Shown here one piece after another: positions 8,573-18,301 of a stretch of 64,000 nucleotides of DNA (positions are counted from its first letter, which is position 1; each line of letters begins with the position of its first letter). The notes under the pieces were generated by a model. That model was not told the origin of the DNA and made no database searches. It saw only the letters and a program-made list of their open reading frames with translations. This DNA comes from Candidimonas humi. GTDB lineage: Bacteria > Pseudomonadota > Gammaproteobacteria > Burkholderiales > Burkholderiaceae_B. A program made the position numbers and the translations under genes. The DNA is taken from contig NZ_JAHTBN010000008.1 in the NCBI RefSeq assembly GCF_019166065.1, positions 1 through 64,000 of the forward strand. The letters are read 5' to 3'.

Positions 8573-9334
8573 TCAGTCCTCCTGCAGCCACGCCACAGTG
8601 GCCAGGCGCCCCGAAGCCTGTTCGCGGCGATAGGAATAGAAGCGTTCGGGCTCGCCATAGGTGCAATAGCCGCTGAGCTCGATGTCCTGCACGCCGGCGG
8701 CATGCAGCCTGTGGCGCGCCAGGCCCGGCAGGTCGGCCAGCCATTTTCCCGGCTCGCGCTTGGCCACGAAAAACGCGGCGGCGCCCGCGTCGTGCTGCAC
8801 GAAGGCCGCATGCACGTCGTCGCCCACTTCAAAGTTGCGCTGCCCTATTCCCGGCCCCACCCACGCGCGCCAGCGCGCGCCGCCCGGCACACGGGCCCGC
8901 AGCGCGCCCAGGGTTTCCTCCAGTACGCCCGCGGCCAGGCCGCGCCAGCCCGCATGGGCAAGGCCCAGGGCCCGGCCGCGGCTGTCCGCGATCACCACCG
9001 GCAGGCAGTCGGCCGTCACGATGACCAGCGCCCGGCCGGCCTGCGTGGTTATGGCGGCATCGGCGGCCGGCGGCTCGCTCCAGGGCCGGTCGGCATCGGC
9101 CACCTGCTTGCCGTGCACCTGCCGCAGCCAGCAGGGGTCGGAAGGCAGTTCCGCCCGCAGGCGGCGCCGGTTTTCTGCCACATGCCCGGGATCGTCGTCG
9201 GTGCGGCCGCCCAGATTCAAGGTGGCATACGCGCCCGCGCTGACGCCGCCGGCGCGCGTGGTGCAAAAGTAGCGCACGCCTTGCCAGGGCAGGCCCGTGA
9301 CGCGGGGCAAAGATGCAATATCGCTCATAGTCAT
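8573..9334 (-). CDS. pgeF: PgeF/YfiH-family multicopper-type purine nucleoside phosphorylase
   Basis: Member of the DUF152/YfiH family, linked to peptidoglycan editing and shown in homologues to act on purine nucleosides. Conserved metal and catalytic residues are present in WLRQVHGKQV (His), TADCLPV (Cys) and GLAHAGWRG (His), plus the closing SGYCTYGEPERFYSYRRE. About 253 aa, normal length. The start at 9334 (MTMSDIAS) follows GATGAAAG; the frame extends upstream to 9376 but without family similarity. It follows rluD on the same strand, an arrangement common in proteobacteria. Confidence 0.9.
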   Translation of the reverse strand: MTMSDIASLPRVTGLPWQGVRYFCTTRAGGVSAGAYATLNLGGRTDDDPGHVAENRRRLRAELPSDPCWLRQVHGKQVADADRPWSEPPAADAAITTQAGRALVIVTADCLPVVIADSRGRALGLAHAGWRGLAAGVLEETLGALRARVPGGARWRAWVGPGIGQRNFEVGDDVHAAFVQHDAGAAAFFVAKREPGKWLADLPGLARHRLHAAGVQDIELSGYCTYGEPERFYSYRREQASGRLATVAWLQED

Positions 9335-9452
9335 ACTTTCATCAGGTCTTGCCGGGCCAAATAACAAGGTTCGCAATCAGCAAGAAAGCATACGCAATCA
9401 ACAAGAAAAAAGGTATGCAGCCGTGAACGGCGGGAGCGGCGAGAAACGCGGC

Positions 9453-9479
9453 AAGAGGCGGGCATGCCGCCCTCTTTTC
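9453..9479 (-). terminator. Weak hairpin between rluD and pgeF
   Basis: On the minus strand AGAGGGCGG pairs with CCGCCTCT around a CATGC loop, with one bulged base. No T-tract follows, so it is at best an attenuating hairpin between the two genes. Confidence 0.25.
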
Positions 9480-9494
9480 GGGCGCGAATCCGCC

Positions 9495-10463
9495 TCAGGC
9501 CTGCCATGCGAGGTTCTCGAGCACAAGGGCAAAATCCTCGGGCGGCTCGGCTTCGAAAGACACGCGAGTGCCGCTGGCGGCATCGTCGAAGCCCAGCGCC
9601 CGCGCATGCAGCATGTGGCGCCGCGCGCCGGCGATGAGCCGGCCGCCATAGACCAGGTCGCCCACCAGCGGATGCCCGAGGCTTGCCAGGTGCACGCGGA
9701 TCTGGTGGGTACGGCCGGTTTCGAGGCGGCAGACGGCCAGCGTGACGGGCTGCCCTTGCGCATCCGTGCCGCGGCGCCGCGGCTCGCAATGCGTGATGGC
9801 CGGCTTGGGGGCCACCGGGCGTTCGACCGTCATGCGCACCGGCACGCGCGGATCGCGGCCGATGTCGCGTTCCACGGTCGCGGCCTGCTTGAGAAAACCG
9901 TGCGCCAGCGCCAGGTACTCGCGCTTGACCGAGCGTGCCTGCAACTGCCGCACCAGGTCGGTCTGGGCCCGCTCGTGGCGCGCCACCACCAGCAAGCCCG
10001 AAGTGTCCTTGTCCAGGCGATGCACGATACCGGCGCGCGCCACCTGCCGCAGCTCGGGATAGCGGTGCAACAGGCCGTTGAGCAGCGTGCCGTGCCAATT
10101 GCCGGCGCCGGGGTGGGTGACCAGCCCGGCCGGCTTGTCCACCACGATCCAGTCGGGGCTTTCGGCCACCACGCGGAAATCCACGGGCTCGGCGCTGAAG
10201 GCCAGCGATTCCGGCGAGGGCTGCGACCATACGCTGATGCGATCGCCCGCCCCTACCGGCTGGCGCACCCGCGCCGCCTGGCCGTTTACGAGCACATGCC
10301 CGGACTCGATCCAGCCCTGCAAGCGGCTGCGGGAGTGCTCCGGCATCAGCCCCGCGAGCACCTTGTCGAGGCGGTCGGGCAGCGCCTTGAGCGGCAGCTC
10401 GAATTCGACCGGATCCCCGGCCGCAGGAATTTCCGCGGGAACTGCTGTGTCAGGCATGGCCAC
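9495..10463 (-). CDS. rluD: 23S rRNA pseudouridine(1911/1915/1917) synthase RluD
   Basis: Makes the three pseudouridines of 23S rRNA helix 69. An N-terminal S4 RNA-binding domain (LPDRLDKVLAGLMPEHSRSRLQGWIESGHVLVNG) is followed by the catalytic domain with GIVHRLDKDTSGLLVVAR, containing the catalytic Asp. Further conserved parts are KREYLALAHG and TGRTHQIRVHLASLGHPLVGD. 322 aa is typical. It diverges from bamD with only 44 bp between the starts; this pair is conserved in many proteobacteria. Confidence 0.95.
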   Translation of the reverse strand: MAMPDTAVPAEIPAAGDPVEFELPLKALPDRLDKVLAGLMPEHSRSRLQGWIESGHVLVNGQAARVRQPVGAGDRISVWSQPSPESLAFSAEPVDFRVVAESPDWIVVDKPAGLVTHPGAGNWHGTLLNGLLHRYPELRQVARAGIVHRLDKDTSGLLVVARHERAQTDLVRQLQARSVKREYLALAHGFLKQAATVERDIGRDPRVPVRMTVERPVAPKPAITHCEPRRRGTDAQGQPVTLAVCRLETGRTHQIRVHLASLGHPLVGDLVYGGRLIAGARRHMLHARALGFDDAASGTRVSFEAEPPEDFALVLENLAWQA

Positions 10464-10507
10464 TAATCATATAATCAGCCTGCAATGCTACCACCAAGGA
10501 TTTTTTT

Positions 10508-11356
10508 GTGACTCGTCCAGACCACGATTCGACCTTCCGCCCCCTGTTCAGGCGCGCAGCATTCGGCGCCGTCGCGCTCGCCGCGGCCATGCTGCTGTCG
10601 GCCTGCAGCTCGCTCAAGGGCGGGGAAATCGACAAGACCGCCGGCTGGAGCGCGCAGCGCCTGTACCAGGACGCCCGCGACGACATCGACAACAGCAACT
10701 GGAAAGACGCCCGCGCCCGCCTCGAATCGATAGAGGCGCGCTACCCCTTCGGCGTCTATGCCCAGCAGGCCCTGATCGACCTGGCCTATGTCGACTGGAA
10801 GGACGAAGAAAGCGACCAGGCGCTGGCGGCCATCGCCCGCTTCCAGCAGCAATATCCGAACCATCCGGGCAGCGACTACATGCTGTACCTGAAGGGGCTG
10901 GTCACGTTCACGCCGCCCAGCGCCGCGTTCAGCAACATCACGCGCCAGGATCCGAGCGAACGCGACCCCAAGGGCCTGCGCGAATCGTACGAATCCTTCA
11001 ACCAGCTCATCAAGCGCTATCCCGACAGCATCTATACGCCCGATGCCAAGCTGCGCGTGGCCTGGCTGGTCGACGCCATCGCCCGCAACGAAGTGCATGT
11101 GGCGCAATACTATTACGAGCGCGGCGCCTACGTCGCAGCGGCCAATCGCGCGCAGAAGGTCATTACCGACTTCCAGGGCGTGCCCATCGCCGAGAAGGCG
11201 CTCTACATCATGTATCTCAGCTATGGCAAGCTGGGCCTGACGCACCTGCGCGACGACGCCAAGCGCGTGCTCGACAAGAACTTCCCCAACAGCAAGTACT
11301 ACAAGCAGGGCCTGAACGATCCGGTCAATTACTGGAACCCGGTAAACTGGTTCTGA
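10508..11356 (+). CDS. bamD: Outer membrane assembly lipoprotein BamD
   Basis: Essential lipoprotein of the BAM complex that inserts beta-barrel proteins into the outer membrane. A signal peptide with lipobox LLSAC (Cys at about residue 33) is followed by tetratricopeptide repeats (SAQRLYQDARDDIDNSNWKDARARLESIEARYPFGVYAQQALIDLAYV...). 282 aa, normal. The start is GTG at 10508 with AAGGA seven bases upstream. The ending NDPVNYWNPVNWF is typical of betaproteobacterial BamD. Confidence 0.95.
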   Translation: MTRPDHDSTFRPLFRRAAFGAVALAAAMLLSACSSLKGGEIDKTAGWSAQRLYQDARDDIDNSNWKDARARLESIEARYPFGVYAQQALIDLAYVDWKDEESDQALAAIARFQQQYPNHPGSDYMLYLKGLVTFTPPSAAFSNITRQDPSERDPKGLRESYESFNQLIKRYPDSIYTPDAKLRVAWLVDAIARNEVHVAQYYYERGAYVAAANRAQKVITDFQGVPIAEKALYIMYLSYGKLGLTHLRDDAKRVLDKNFPNSKYYKQGLNDPVNYWNPVNWF

Positions 11357-11391
11357 CGCGGCTTTGACCGTTCAGGATATCTTGCCGTGAG

Positions 11392-11462
11392 CCGGGGACC
11401 CCGTAGGAGTCCGAAGCGCAGGCGAGTCTGCCGAGCATCGGAACTCCGCAGGGCAGCCCCGG
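11392..11462. terminator. Long imperfect hairpin between convergent bamD and dinG
   Basis: Outer arms CCGGGG/CCCCGG, middle arms GGAGTCCGA/TCGGAACTCC with one bulge, and inner arms GCAG/CTGC enclose a structure of about 71 bases between two converging genes. There is no T-tract. It may end transcription from both sides or be a dispersed repeat. The bases just after it (CTAAAG...ACCCGC) recall the flank of the tandem units at 57.7 kb. Confidence 0.4.
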
Positions 11463-11496
11463 CGGCTAAAGAAAGCCAAACCCGCTGCTGTCTCGA

Positions 11497-13503
11497 TTAC
11501 GAGCCGCTGCCTCCCTGCCGGGCAGCCAGGAACGCCAAGGCCTCGGCCGGCTCTCGCGTGCGGGCAAAGGCCGGCAGGCCGCGCCACAGCAGCTTGCCGT
11601 AGGGCTTGTCGACCATGCGTACGTCGCCCACCATCAGCACGCCCCAATCGGTCTCGGATCGTATCAACCGCCCCGCCCCCTGCTTGAGCGCAATGGCGGC
11701 CTCGGGAAGCTGATATTCCATGAACGGATTGCCGCCCTGTTCGCGGCAGCGCTTCAGGCGCGCCTCGAGCACCGGATCGTCCGGAGGGGCGAACGGCAGC
11801 TTGTCGATCGCCACCAGGGTCAAGGCATCGCCGGGCACATCTATGCCCTCCCAGAAACTGGCGCTGCCCACCAGCACCGCGCCCTTCTCGGCGCGGAAGC
11901 GTTCCAGCAGGATGCGCCGCGAGTAATCGCCCTGGCGCAGGATCGGCCGCTGCAAGCCGCGTTCCTGCAATAGCTCGGCGATGCGGTCGACCGAACGCAG
12001 GGTGGTGCACAAGACCAGCGCGCCGCCGCTGCCCGCCTGCAGCAAAGGCAGCAAGGCATCGACGAAATATTCGTTGAACTGGCGGTCGCTGGGCAGCGGC
12101 AAGCCGCGGGGCACGAACAGCAGGCCCTGGCTCGGGTAGTCGAACGGAGACTCCCAGCGCTGCGTGGCCGCGTCGCTCAGCCCGAGCTGGCGCTGGAAAT
12201 GGCCGAAATCGCCGTGCACCGACAGAGTCGCGGAGGTCAGCACCCAGGCCTGGTCCGGATTCCGGCAACGCGAGAATATGCGCGCCACCGACAGCGGCGC
12301 GCTGTGCAGGCGCACGTGATGCATGCCATGTTCGACCCAGCGCACCGCGCCGGAGCTTGCATCGGCTGCGCGGGACTCGGACTGCTCGGGGGCCAGGGCG
12401 TTGCGGCCCTGGCGGTCGGGCTGGCTCCAGAGAAACAGGCGCGCGCGCAGGTCTACGCAGGTCTTGGCCGCCGCGGCCAGGTCGGGATGCTTTTCCGCCA
12501 CGGCGCCCAGCAGCGCGGCGCACTTGTCGAGTTCGGCCAGCAGCTCGGCCAGCGCCTTGTCGAAGGCTTCGGGCTCGGGAATCGCCTCGAACGTGGCCTT
12601 GCGCCCCGGCAGCTTGTCTATGGGCGCGGCGGCCAGGCGCAATTCGCGCGCCGCCTGTTCCAGGCGCTTGCCGGCCTCGCTCCAGTTGGTGGCCTCGCGG
12701 GCCTGGGCCAGGCCCGCCGCCTCCATATTGCGCGCCAATTCCAGCAACTGGCTGGACGACACGCTGCTGCCCAGGAAGCGCGTGGCGATGTCGGGCAACT
12801 GATGCGCCTCGTCGAAGATGACAGCATCCACGGCCGGCAGCAGGTCGGTGATGCCTTCTTCGCGCAGCGCCAGGTCGGCCATGAACAAGGCGTGGTTGAC
12901 CACGACGAGGTCGGCGTCCTGGGCCTGGCGGCGCGCCTTCATCAGGAAACAATCGCGCACGCGCGGACATTCCTGCCCCAGGCAATTCTCGCGCGTGGAA
13001 GTGACCCGGTTCCAGATATCCGCTTCTTCGGGCACCTGGGCCAGGTCGGCCCGATCGCCGGTCTTGGAATGCTGCGCGAACACCTGGATATGGCGCAGTT
13101 GCGCCATTTCGGCGCGCGACTTGAGGGCGCGCTCGTCGCCCTGCAGGCGTTCCAGATGGTAGTGGCAGACATAATTGCCACGCCCCTTGAGCAAGGCCAC
13201 CGTGATGGGCAGCGCCAGCGCGGCGCGCAGCCGCGGCACGTCGCGCCGGAACAGTTGGTCCTGCAGGGTGCGGGTGCCGGTGGACACCAGCACCTTGCCG
13301 CCGCCCATGAAGGCCGGCACCAGGTAGGCCCAGGTCTTGCCCGTGCCGGTGCCGGCCTCGGCCACCAGCGTGCCGCGGTTTTGCAATGCGGCCTCTATGG
13401 CCTGCGCCATCTCGATCTGCGATTGGCGCGGGCGATAATCGGGCACGGCCGCCGCCAGCGGGCCGTCCGCGGAGAAGATGTCGGAGAGTTCCTGCAGCAG
13501 CAT
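11497..13503 (-). CDS. ATP-dependent helicase of the DinG/YoaA (XPD-like) family
   Basis: Superfamily 2 iron-sulphur helicase, 5'-3' in known members, acting on R-loops and repair intermediates. Walker A AGTGTGKT (50-57), a 4Fe-4S cluster domain with cysteines in GNYVCHY, ENCLGQECPRVRDC, the DEAH box in VIFDEAHQLPD, helicase motifs V-VI near the C-terminus (SASFWEGIDVPGDALTLV; KQGAGRLIRSETDWG). 668 aa. The size and the FDEAH and QGAGRLIR motifs fit the YoaA/DinG2 subgroup as well as DinG. It is divergent from tex across 164 bp. Confidence 0.9.
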   Translation of the reverse strand: MLLQELSDIFSADGPLAAAVPDYRPRQSQIEMAQAIEAALQNRGTLVAEAGTGTGKTWAYLVPAFMGGGKVLVSTGTRTLQDQLFRRDVPRLRAALALPITVALLKGRGNYVCHYHLERLQGDERALKSRAEMAQLRHIQVFAQHSKTGDRADLAQVPEEADIWNRVTSTRENCLGQECPRVRDCFLMKARRQAQDADLVVVNHALFMADLALREEGITDLLPAVDAVIFDEAHQLPDIATRFLGSSVSSSQLLELARNMEAAGLAQAREATNWSEAGKRLEQAARELRLAAAPIDKLPGRKATFEAIPEPEAFDKALAELLAELDKCAALLGAVAEKHPDLAAAAKTCVDLRARLFLWSQPDRQGRNALAPEQSESRAADASSGAVRWVEHGMHHVRLHSAPLSVARIFSRCRNPDQAWVLTSATLSVHGDFGHFQRQLGLSDAATQRWESPFDYPSQGLLFVPRGLPLPSDRQFNEYFVDALLPLLQAGSGGALVLCTTLRSVDRIAELLQERGLQRPILRQGDYSRRILLERFRAEKGAVLVGSASFWEGIDVPGDALTLVAIDKLPFAPPDDPVLEARLKRCREQGGNPFMEYQLPEAAIALKQGAGRLIRSETDWGVLMVGDVRMVDKPYGKLLWRGLPAFARTREPAEALAFLAARQGGSGS

Positions 13504-13667
13504 GGCAGCCTATGGGTCGTCGAGGCCGTAGTGTAGCGCCGGCCCTGGGTCCGGGCCGCTTACAATCCCTCACGGCCGCACACCCCATGATACCCGGCCC
13601 GATCCCGGCCGGGCGGCGGCTTGTGGCAAAATGCCCCGCTTGAATCACGCTACTTCCGCTTTCCCCC

Positions 13668-16037
13668 ATGACAGAAACATCTCTCGCCGCAGCCCCCTCG
13701 ACCCGCGATCCCGCCGATGAAACCGGACGCATCATCGCTCAGCTCGCCCGCGAACTGGGCGCGCGCGCCAGCCAGCTCGCCGCGGCGGTGGAACTGCTGG
13801 ACGGCGGCGCGACCGTGCCCTTCATCGCCCGCTACCGCAAGGAAGCCACCGGCGGCCTGGACGACACCGTGTTGCGCAACCTGGAAGTTCGCCTGCTCTA
13901 TCTGCGCGAGCTGGAAGGCCGGCGCGCAGCGATACTCGAATCCATCGAACAGCAAGGCAAGCTCAGCCCCGAACTGCGCCAGGAAATTACCGCTGCCGAC
14001 ACCAAGCAACGCCTGGAAGACCTGTACGCCCCCTACAAGCCCAAGCGCCGCACACGCGCCCAGATCGCGCGCGAAGCGGGGCTGGGGCCGCTGGCCGAGG
14101 CCATACTGGCCGACCTGGCCTGCGATCCGCAGGCGCTGGCCGCCGGCTACCTGAACCCCGAGGCCGGCGTCAACGACGCCAAGGCCGCGCTGGACGGCGC
14201 GCGCGACATCCTGGCCGAGCAATACGCCGAAGACGCGGACTTGCTGGCCGAACTGCGCGAATATCTTTGGAACAGCGGCCGGCTGTATTCCAAGGCGGTG
14301 CAAGGCAAGGAAGCCGAAGGCGCGAACTTTCGCGACTGGTTCGACTTCAACGAGCCGCTGCGCACCCTGCCCTCGCACCGCATCCTGGCCCTGCTGCGCG
14401 GCCGCCAGCAAGGCGTGCTCGACCTGCGCCTGGGCCTGGAAGAAGCGCTGGAAGGCCGCCTGCCGCATCCCTGCGTCGAACGCATCGCCCAGCGCCTGTG
14501 CCCGTCGGCCGGCTTCGGCGCCGATGCCGCGCCGCGCGCCCGCTGGCTCGGCGAAGTGTGCCGCTGGACCTGGCGCGTCAAGCTGCTGACCGCCTTCGAA
14601 TCCGAATTGCTCGGGCGCCTGCGCGACAGCGGCGAAGAAGAAGCCATCCGCGTATTCGCCGCCAACCTGAAGGACTTGCTGCTGGCCGCGCCGGCCGGCC
14701 ACAAGGCCGTGATGGGGCTGGACCCCGGCATACGCACGGGCGTCAAGGTGGCGCTCATCGATGCCACCGGCAAGCTGCTGGACACATCCACGGTCTACCC
14801 CTTCGAGCCGCGCCGCGACCGCGAGGGCGCCATCAATACGCTGGCGGCGCTGGCGCTGCGGCACAAGGTCGAACTGGTGGCCATAGGCAACGGCACCGCC
14901 TCGCGCGAGACCGAGAAGCTGGTGGCCGACATGCTCGAAAAATTCCCCGACCTGACGCTGACCCGGGTGGTGGTGTCCGAGGCAGGCGCCTCGGTGTATT
15001 CCGCCTCGGAACTGGCCGCCCTGGAATTCCCCGAGCTCGACGTGAGCCTGCGCGGCGCCGTCTCGATCGCGCGCCGCCTGCAGGACCCGCTGGCCGAACT
15101 GGTAAAGATCGAACCCAAGGCCATAGGCGTGGGCCAGTACCAGCATGACGTCAACCAGCGCGAACTGGCGCGCTCGCTGGACGCGGTCATCGAGGATTGC
15201 GTCAATGCCGTGGGCGTGGACGTGAACACCGCCTCGGCCCCGCTGCTGGCGCGCGTCTCGGGCCTGAACACCTCGCTGGCCAAGAATATCGTTGCCTGGC
15301 GCGATGCCAACGGCGCATTCGCCGACCGGCGCGCCTTGCTGGCGGTGCCGCGCTTCGGCGACAAATCCTTCGAGCAGGCCGCGGGCTTCCTGCGCATACC
15401 GAACGGCGACAATCCGCTGGATGCCTCGGCAGTGCACCCGGAGGCCTACCCGGTGGTGCAGCGCATACTCGAAAAGCTGCAGGCCGATGCGCGCCAGATC
15501 ATGGGCCGCCAGGGCGCGCTCAAGGGCGTGTCGCCTTCTGATTTCACCGACGAGCGCTTCGGCCTGCCGACCGTCAAGGACATCTTCAGCGAACTCGAAA
15601 AACCGGGCCGCGACCCGCGCCCGGAATTCAAGACGGCGCGCTTCAAGGAAGACGTGCACACGCTTGCCGACCTGCTGCCGGGCATGACGCTGGAAGGCGT
15701 GGTGACCAACGTCGCCAACTTCGGCGCCTTCGTCGACATCGGCGTGCACCAGGACGGCCTGGTGCATATATCGGCGCTGGCCGAGAAGTTCGTCAAGGAT
15801 CCGCGCGACGTGGTGCGGGTCGGCCAGACCGTGACGGTGAAGGTGCTGGAAGTCGACGCCGCGCGCAAGCGCATCGCGCTCACCATGCGGCTCAAGGACG
15901 ACCCGGCGACGGCGCGCCGCGCGCCCGGCGAGCGCGGCGCGGGCAATGCTTCCGGGGCGCGCCGCCGCACCGACCGGCCCGCCGAGCCGGCGGGCATGGG
16001 CGCCATGGCCGCGGCATTCGCCAAGCTGCGCAAGTAG
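13668..16037 (+). CDS. tex: Transcription accessory protein Tex
   Basis: RNA-binding protein homologous to eukaryotic Spt6, involved in transcription and toxin or stress gene expression in Bordetella and others. 789 aa with the full domain series: N-terminal Tex helical domain with [15 protein letters not shown], RuvC/YqgF-like domain with [17 protein letters not shown], helix-hairpin-helix region ([30 protein letters not shown]), and a C-terminal S1 domain ([31 protein letters not shown]). The tail is basic and Ala/Arg-rich. Single gene. Confidence 0.97.
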   Translation: MTETSLAAAPSTRDPADETGRIIAQLARELGARASQLAAAVELLDGGATVPFIARYRKEATGGLDDTVLRNLEVRLLYLRELEGRRAAILESIEQQGKLSPELRQEITAADTKQRLEDLYAPYKPKRRTRAQIAREAGLGPLAEAILADLACDPQALAAGYLNPEAGVNDAKAALDGARDILAEQYAEDADLLAELREYLWNSGRLYSKAVQGKEAEGANFRDWFDFNEPLRTLPSHRILALLRGRQQGVLDLRLGLEEALEGRLPHPCVERIAQRLCPSAGFGADAAPRARWLGEVCRWTWRVKLLTAFESELLGRLRDSGEEEAIRVFAANLKDLLLAAPAGHKAVMGLDPGIRTGVKVALIDATGKLLDTSTVYPFEPRRDREGAINTLAALALRHKVELVAIGNGTASRETEKLVADMLEKFPDLTLTRVVVSEAGASVYSASELAALEFPELDVSLRGAVSIARRLQDPLAELVKIEPKAIGVGQYQHDVNQRELARSLDAVIEDCVNAVGVDVNTASAPLLARVSGLNTSLAKNIVAWRDANGAFADRRALLAVPRFGDKSFEQAAGFLRIPNGDNPLDASAVHPEAYPVVQRILEKLQADARQIMGRQGALKGVSPSDFTDERFGLPTVKDIFSELEKPGRDPRPEFKTARFKEDVHTLADLLPGMTLEGVVTNVANFGAFVDIGVHQDGLVHISALAEKFVKDPRDVVRVGQTVTVKVLEVDAARKRIALTMRLKDDPATARRAPGERGAGNASGARRRTDRPAEPAGMGAMAAAFAKLRK

Positions 16038-16046
16038 CCGGCCACG

Positions 16047-16063
16047 GGGCGGGCCGCCCGCCC
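16047..16063. terminator. Small GC hairpin between convergent tex and acyl-CoA dehydrogenase genes
   Basis: GGGCGGG pairs perfectly with CCCGCCC over a three-base loop, within the 30 bp that separate two converging genes. It lacks a T-tract, so the terminator role is uncertain. Confidence 0.3.
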
Positions 16064-16067
16064 TGCG

Positions 16068-17081
16068 TCAGGCCGCGGCCCGCCAGATTTCGTCCAGCAA
16101 GCGGGCCGTGCCGCCGCTGCGGCCCAGCAAGGCCGACAGGTGCCGCACCCGCTTCAGATAGAAATGCACCGGGCACTCCCAGGTCATGCCCATGGCGCCA
16201 TGCGCCTGCAGGGCGTGGGCGGCCGCCCGGCCGGCCCCCTCCACCGCCAGCAACTGCGCCACGGCCAGCGCCAGCGCGACATCGGCGCCGGGCCGGTCCA
16301 GCGCGTCGCCCAGCGCCTGCAAAGCCAGGCCGGCATCGTCCAGGGCCATCCAGTCGCCGGCCAGCGTGTGCTTGACGGCCTGGTTCACGCCTATGGGCTG
16401 GCCGAACTGCACGCGCTCGCGGGCATGCCCCACGGCCAGGTCCAGCGCCGCGCGCCCCGCACCCAGGATTTCCGCGATGCTCATCGCGCGCCGGCGCAGG
16501 CACAGCATGCGCCACGCGTCCTCGCTGCAGTCCGCCAGGCGCTGCGATTGCACCGGCGCGGCCTCGGGGCGCGCCGTCATGATCAGAGGGTCGATGCCAT
16601 GCCGCGGCGCCCGCAGGGCGTACAGCTCGCCGTAAAGGCCGCCGTCGGCGTGGCGCAGCGCCAGTCCGAGCGAACCCGGCAGCGCATAGCACGCCAGCGG
16701 CTCGCCGCGCGAATCGGCAGCTATGGGCGCGCAACAGACATCGCCCGCAAACCATCGCCGCAAGTGCCCGGCCACGGCGCCCGCCGCATCGGAGCCGGCC
16801 TCGTCCACGCCTATCGTCGCGGCCAGGACCATCGCGTCCGACAAGGGCGCCTCGAGCAGCCCGCGGCCGTAGCGTTCGGCCATCGCCAAGGCCTCGCCCA
16901 TGCCCAGTTCCATTCCGCCCCGGGACTCGGGGGCCAGGGCCAGCGGCCATCCCATGTCGGCGCACAGGCGCCAGATCTCGCCCACGGGCCGCCTGGGCTG
17001 TCCGGCGCCATGCAAATCGTCCAGCAGGCGCGAGACCGACTCGGCCAGCGCCAGGCGCTCTGCGGCGTTCAAGCTGTTCAT
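16068..17081 (-). CDS. Acyl-CoA dehydrogenase family protein (second, short subunit)
   Basis: A 337-aa FAD-dependent acyl-CoA dehydrogenase-like protein. Family-like parts are the N-terminal helical domain (ICxD-type, GWPLALAPESRGGMELGMGEALAMAERYGRGLLEAPL) and the C-terminal helical domain (ILGAGRAALDLAVGHARERVQFGQPIGVNQAVKHTLAGDW ... HGAMGMTWECPVHFYLKRVRHL). The start ATG overlaps the stop of the upstream dehydrogenase by 4 bp (ATGA), implying translational coupling. Such long-plus-short pairs are known to work as heteromers in sterol-side-chain and aromatic-acid degradation; whether that holds here is inference. Last gene of the operon. Confidence 0.85.
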   Translation of the reverse strand: MNSLNAAERLALAESVSRLLDDLHGAGQPRRPVGEIWRLCADMGWPLALAPESRGGMELGMGEALAMAERYGRGLLEAPLSDAMVLAATIGVDEAGSDAAGAVAGHLRRWFAGDVCCAPIAADSRGEPLACYALPGSLGLALRHADGGLYGELYALRAPRHGIDPLIMTARPEAAPVQSQRLADCSEDAWRMLCLRRRAMSIAEILGAGRAALDLAVGHARERVQFGQPIGVNQAVKHTLAGDWMALDDAGLALQALGDALDRPGADVALALAVAQLLAVEGAGRAAAHALQAHGAMGMTWECPVHFYLKRVRHLSALLGRSGGTARLLDEIWRAAA

Positions 17082-18301
17082 GGCTGCACTCCCTTGGGCA
17101 GGCCCAATACTCTTTCGGCGATGATGTTGCGCTGGATTTCCGAGGTGCCGGCCAATATGGTCTCGGCGCGCGACGACAGATAGGCGCGCACCAGCTCGGC
17201 GGCCTGCGGGTCGCGCTGCGCATCGCCGGTGCACACGCGGTCGCCCAGCAGTTCCACGGCAAAGTCCAGCAGCGATTGATGCGCCTCGCTCCAATGTATC
17301 TTGGTCGAAGAGGCTTGCGGCCCGGGCGGCTCGCCCGTGGCGGCCGCCGCCAGCGCGCGCCGCGATTTCAGGTCCAGCACGTGGCTGTCCACTGCCAGCC
17401 GCGCCCAGCGCCGCTCGAGCTCGGCGCCGTCCGCCGCGGCCAGGCCGCCGGCGCGTTCGCGCAGCAGTTCGCGCACCCACATCAATTCGCGGCGGAACTT
17501 CACCAGGCGCGGAATGAAATACGTCCCGCGCTCGAAGCTGGCCGCGCTCATGGCGATCTTCCAGCCCTGGTTTTCTTCGCCCACCAACGCTTCGGCCTCG
17601 ACCCGCGCGTCCTCGAAAAAAACCTCGCAGAATTCCGCGTCGCCGGTGATCTGCCGTATGGGCTGCACGCGTACGCCCGGCTGGCGCATGTTGACGAGCA
17701 GGAAGCTCAGCCCCCGATGCCGCTGCTGGGCGGGATCGGTGCGCGCCAGGACGAAGCACCAGTCGGCCTGGTCGGCGAAGGACGTCCAGATCTTGTGGCC
17801 GTTGAGCACATAGCCCTGGCCGTCGCGCCGCGCGCGGGTGCGCACTGCAGCAAGGTCCGAGCCGGCCTGGGGCTCGGAATAGCCCTGGCACCAGATTTCG
17901 CGATTGCTCAATATTCCGGGCAGGAACCTCTGTTTCTGGGCCTCGGTCCCGTAATGGATCAGGGTCGGCGCCAGAATGCCGTGGCCTATGAGATTGACGC
18001 CCAGCGGCGCCCCGCATTCGGCATGCTCCTCATGGAAAATGGCCTGCCGGGCGAGATCCAGCTCGTGGCCGCCGTAGCGGCGGGGCCAGCCCAGGCCGGC
18101 CAGGCCGGCGGCGCACAAGCGGTCTTCCCAGGCGCGGCGCAGCGCCAGGCCGTGGGGATCCTCGGCGGCGGGCCGGCCGGCGACGAATTCCGCATACTCG
18201 CGCCTTAGCTGCTCGCGCACGCATGCGCGAAACTGCGCCGGATCCTCAGGAAAGTCCGGCGCCGCCATGCGTGCCGGACCATGCTGCGTCTCAATCGACA
18301 C
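17078..18301 (-). CDS. Acyl-CoA dehydrogenase
   Basis: FAD-dependent alpha,beta-dehydrogenation of an acyl-CoA whose identity cannot be read from sequence. Family signatures: GWPRRYGGHELDLARQAIFHEEHAECGAP, the FAD/substrate segment WCQGYSEPQAGSDLAAVRTRARRDG...LNGHKIWTSFADQADW, and the closing AETILAGTSEIQRNIIAERVLGLP. About 407 aa. The GTG at 18301 was preferred because AAGGA lies seven bases upstream; it overlaps the 3' end of the Bug gene by 11 bp. Another GTG at 18316 and an ATG at 18268 are possible. Coupled to the shorter dehydrogenase downstream. Confidence 0.88.
   Translation of the reverse strand: MSIETQHGPARMAAPDFPEDPAQFRACVREQLRREYAEFVAGRPAAEDPHGLALRRAWEDRLCAAGLAGLGWPRRYGGHELDLARQAIFHEEHAECGAPLGVNLIGHGILAPTLIHYGTEAQKQRFLPGILSNREIWCQGYSEPQAGSDLAAVRTRARRDGQGYVLNGHKIWTSFADQADWCFVLARTDPAQQRHRGLSFLLVNMRQPGVRVQPIRQITGDAEFCEVFFEDARVEAEALVGEENQGWKIAMSAASFERGTYFIPRLVKFRRELMWVRELLRERAGGLAAADGAELERRWARLAVDSHVLDLKSRRALAAAATGEPPGPQASSTKIHWSEAHQSLLDFAVELLGDRVCTGDAQRDPQAAELVRAYLSSRAETILAGTSEIQRNIIAERVLGLPKGVQP

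Noticed and set aside
8573-11356. pgeF-rluD-bamD order as a novel cluster
   Set aside because: This neighbourhood is widely conserved in proteobacteria and needs no special explanation.
12199-13536. 445-codon plus-strand ORF
   Set aside because: Complement of the DinG-family helicase gene, composition His/Gln/Arg/Gly-rich as usual for shadows.
13650-15767. 705-codon minus-strand ORF
   Set aside because: Complement of tex; high-GC codons leave few stops in the opposite frame. The tex protein has all family domains.
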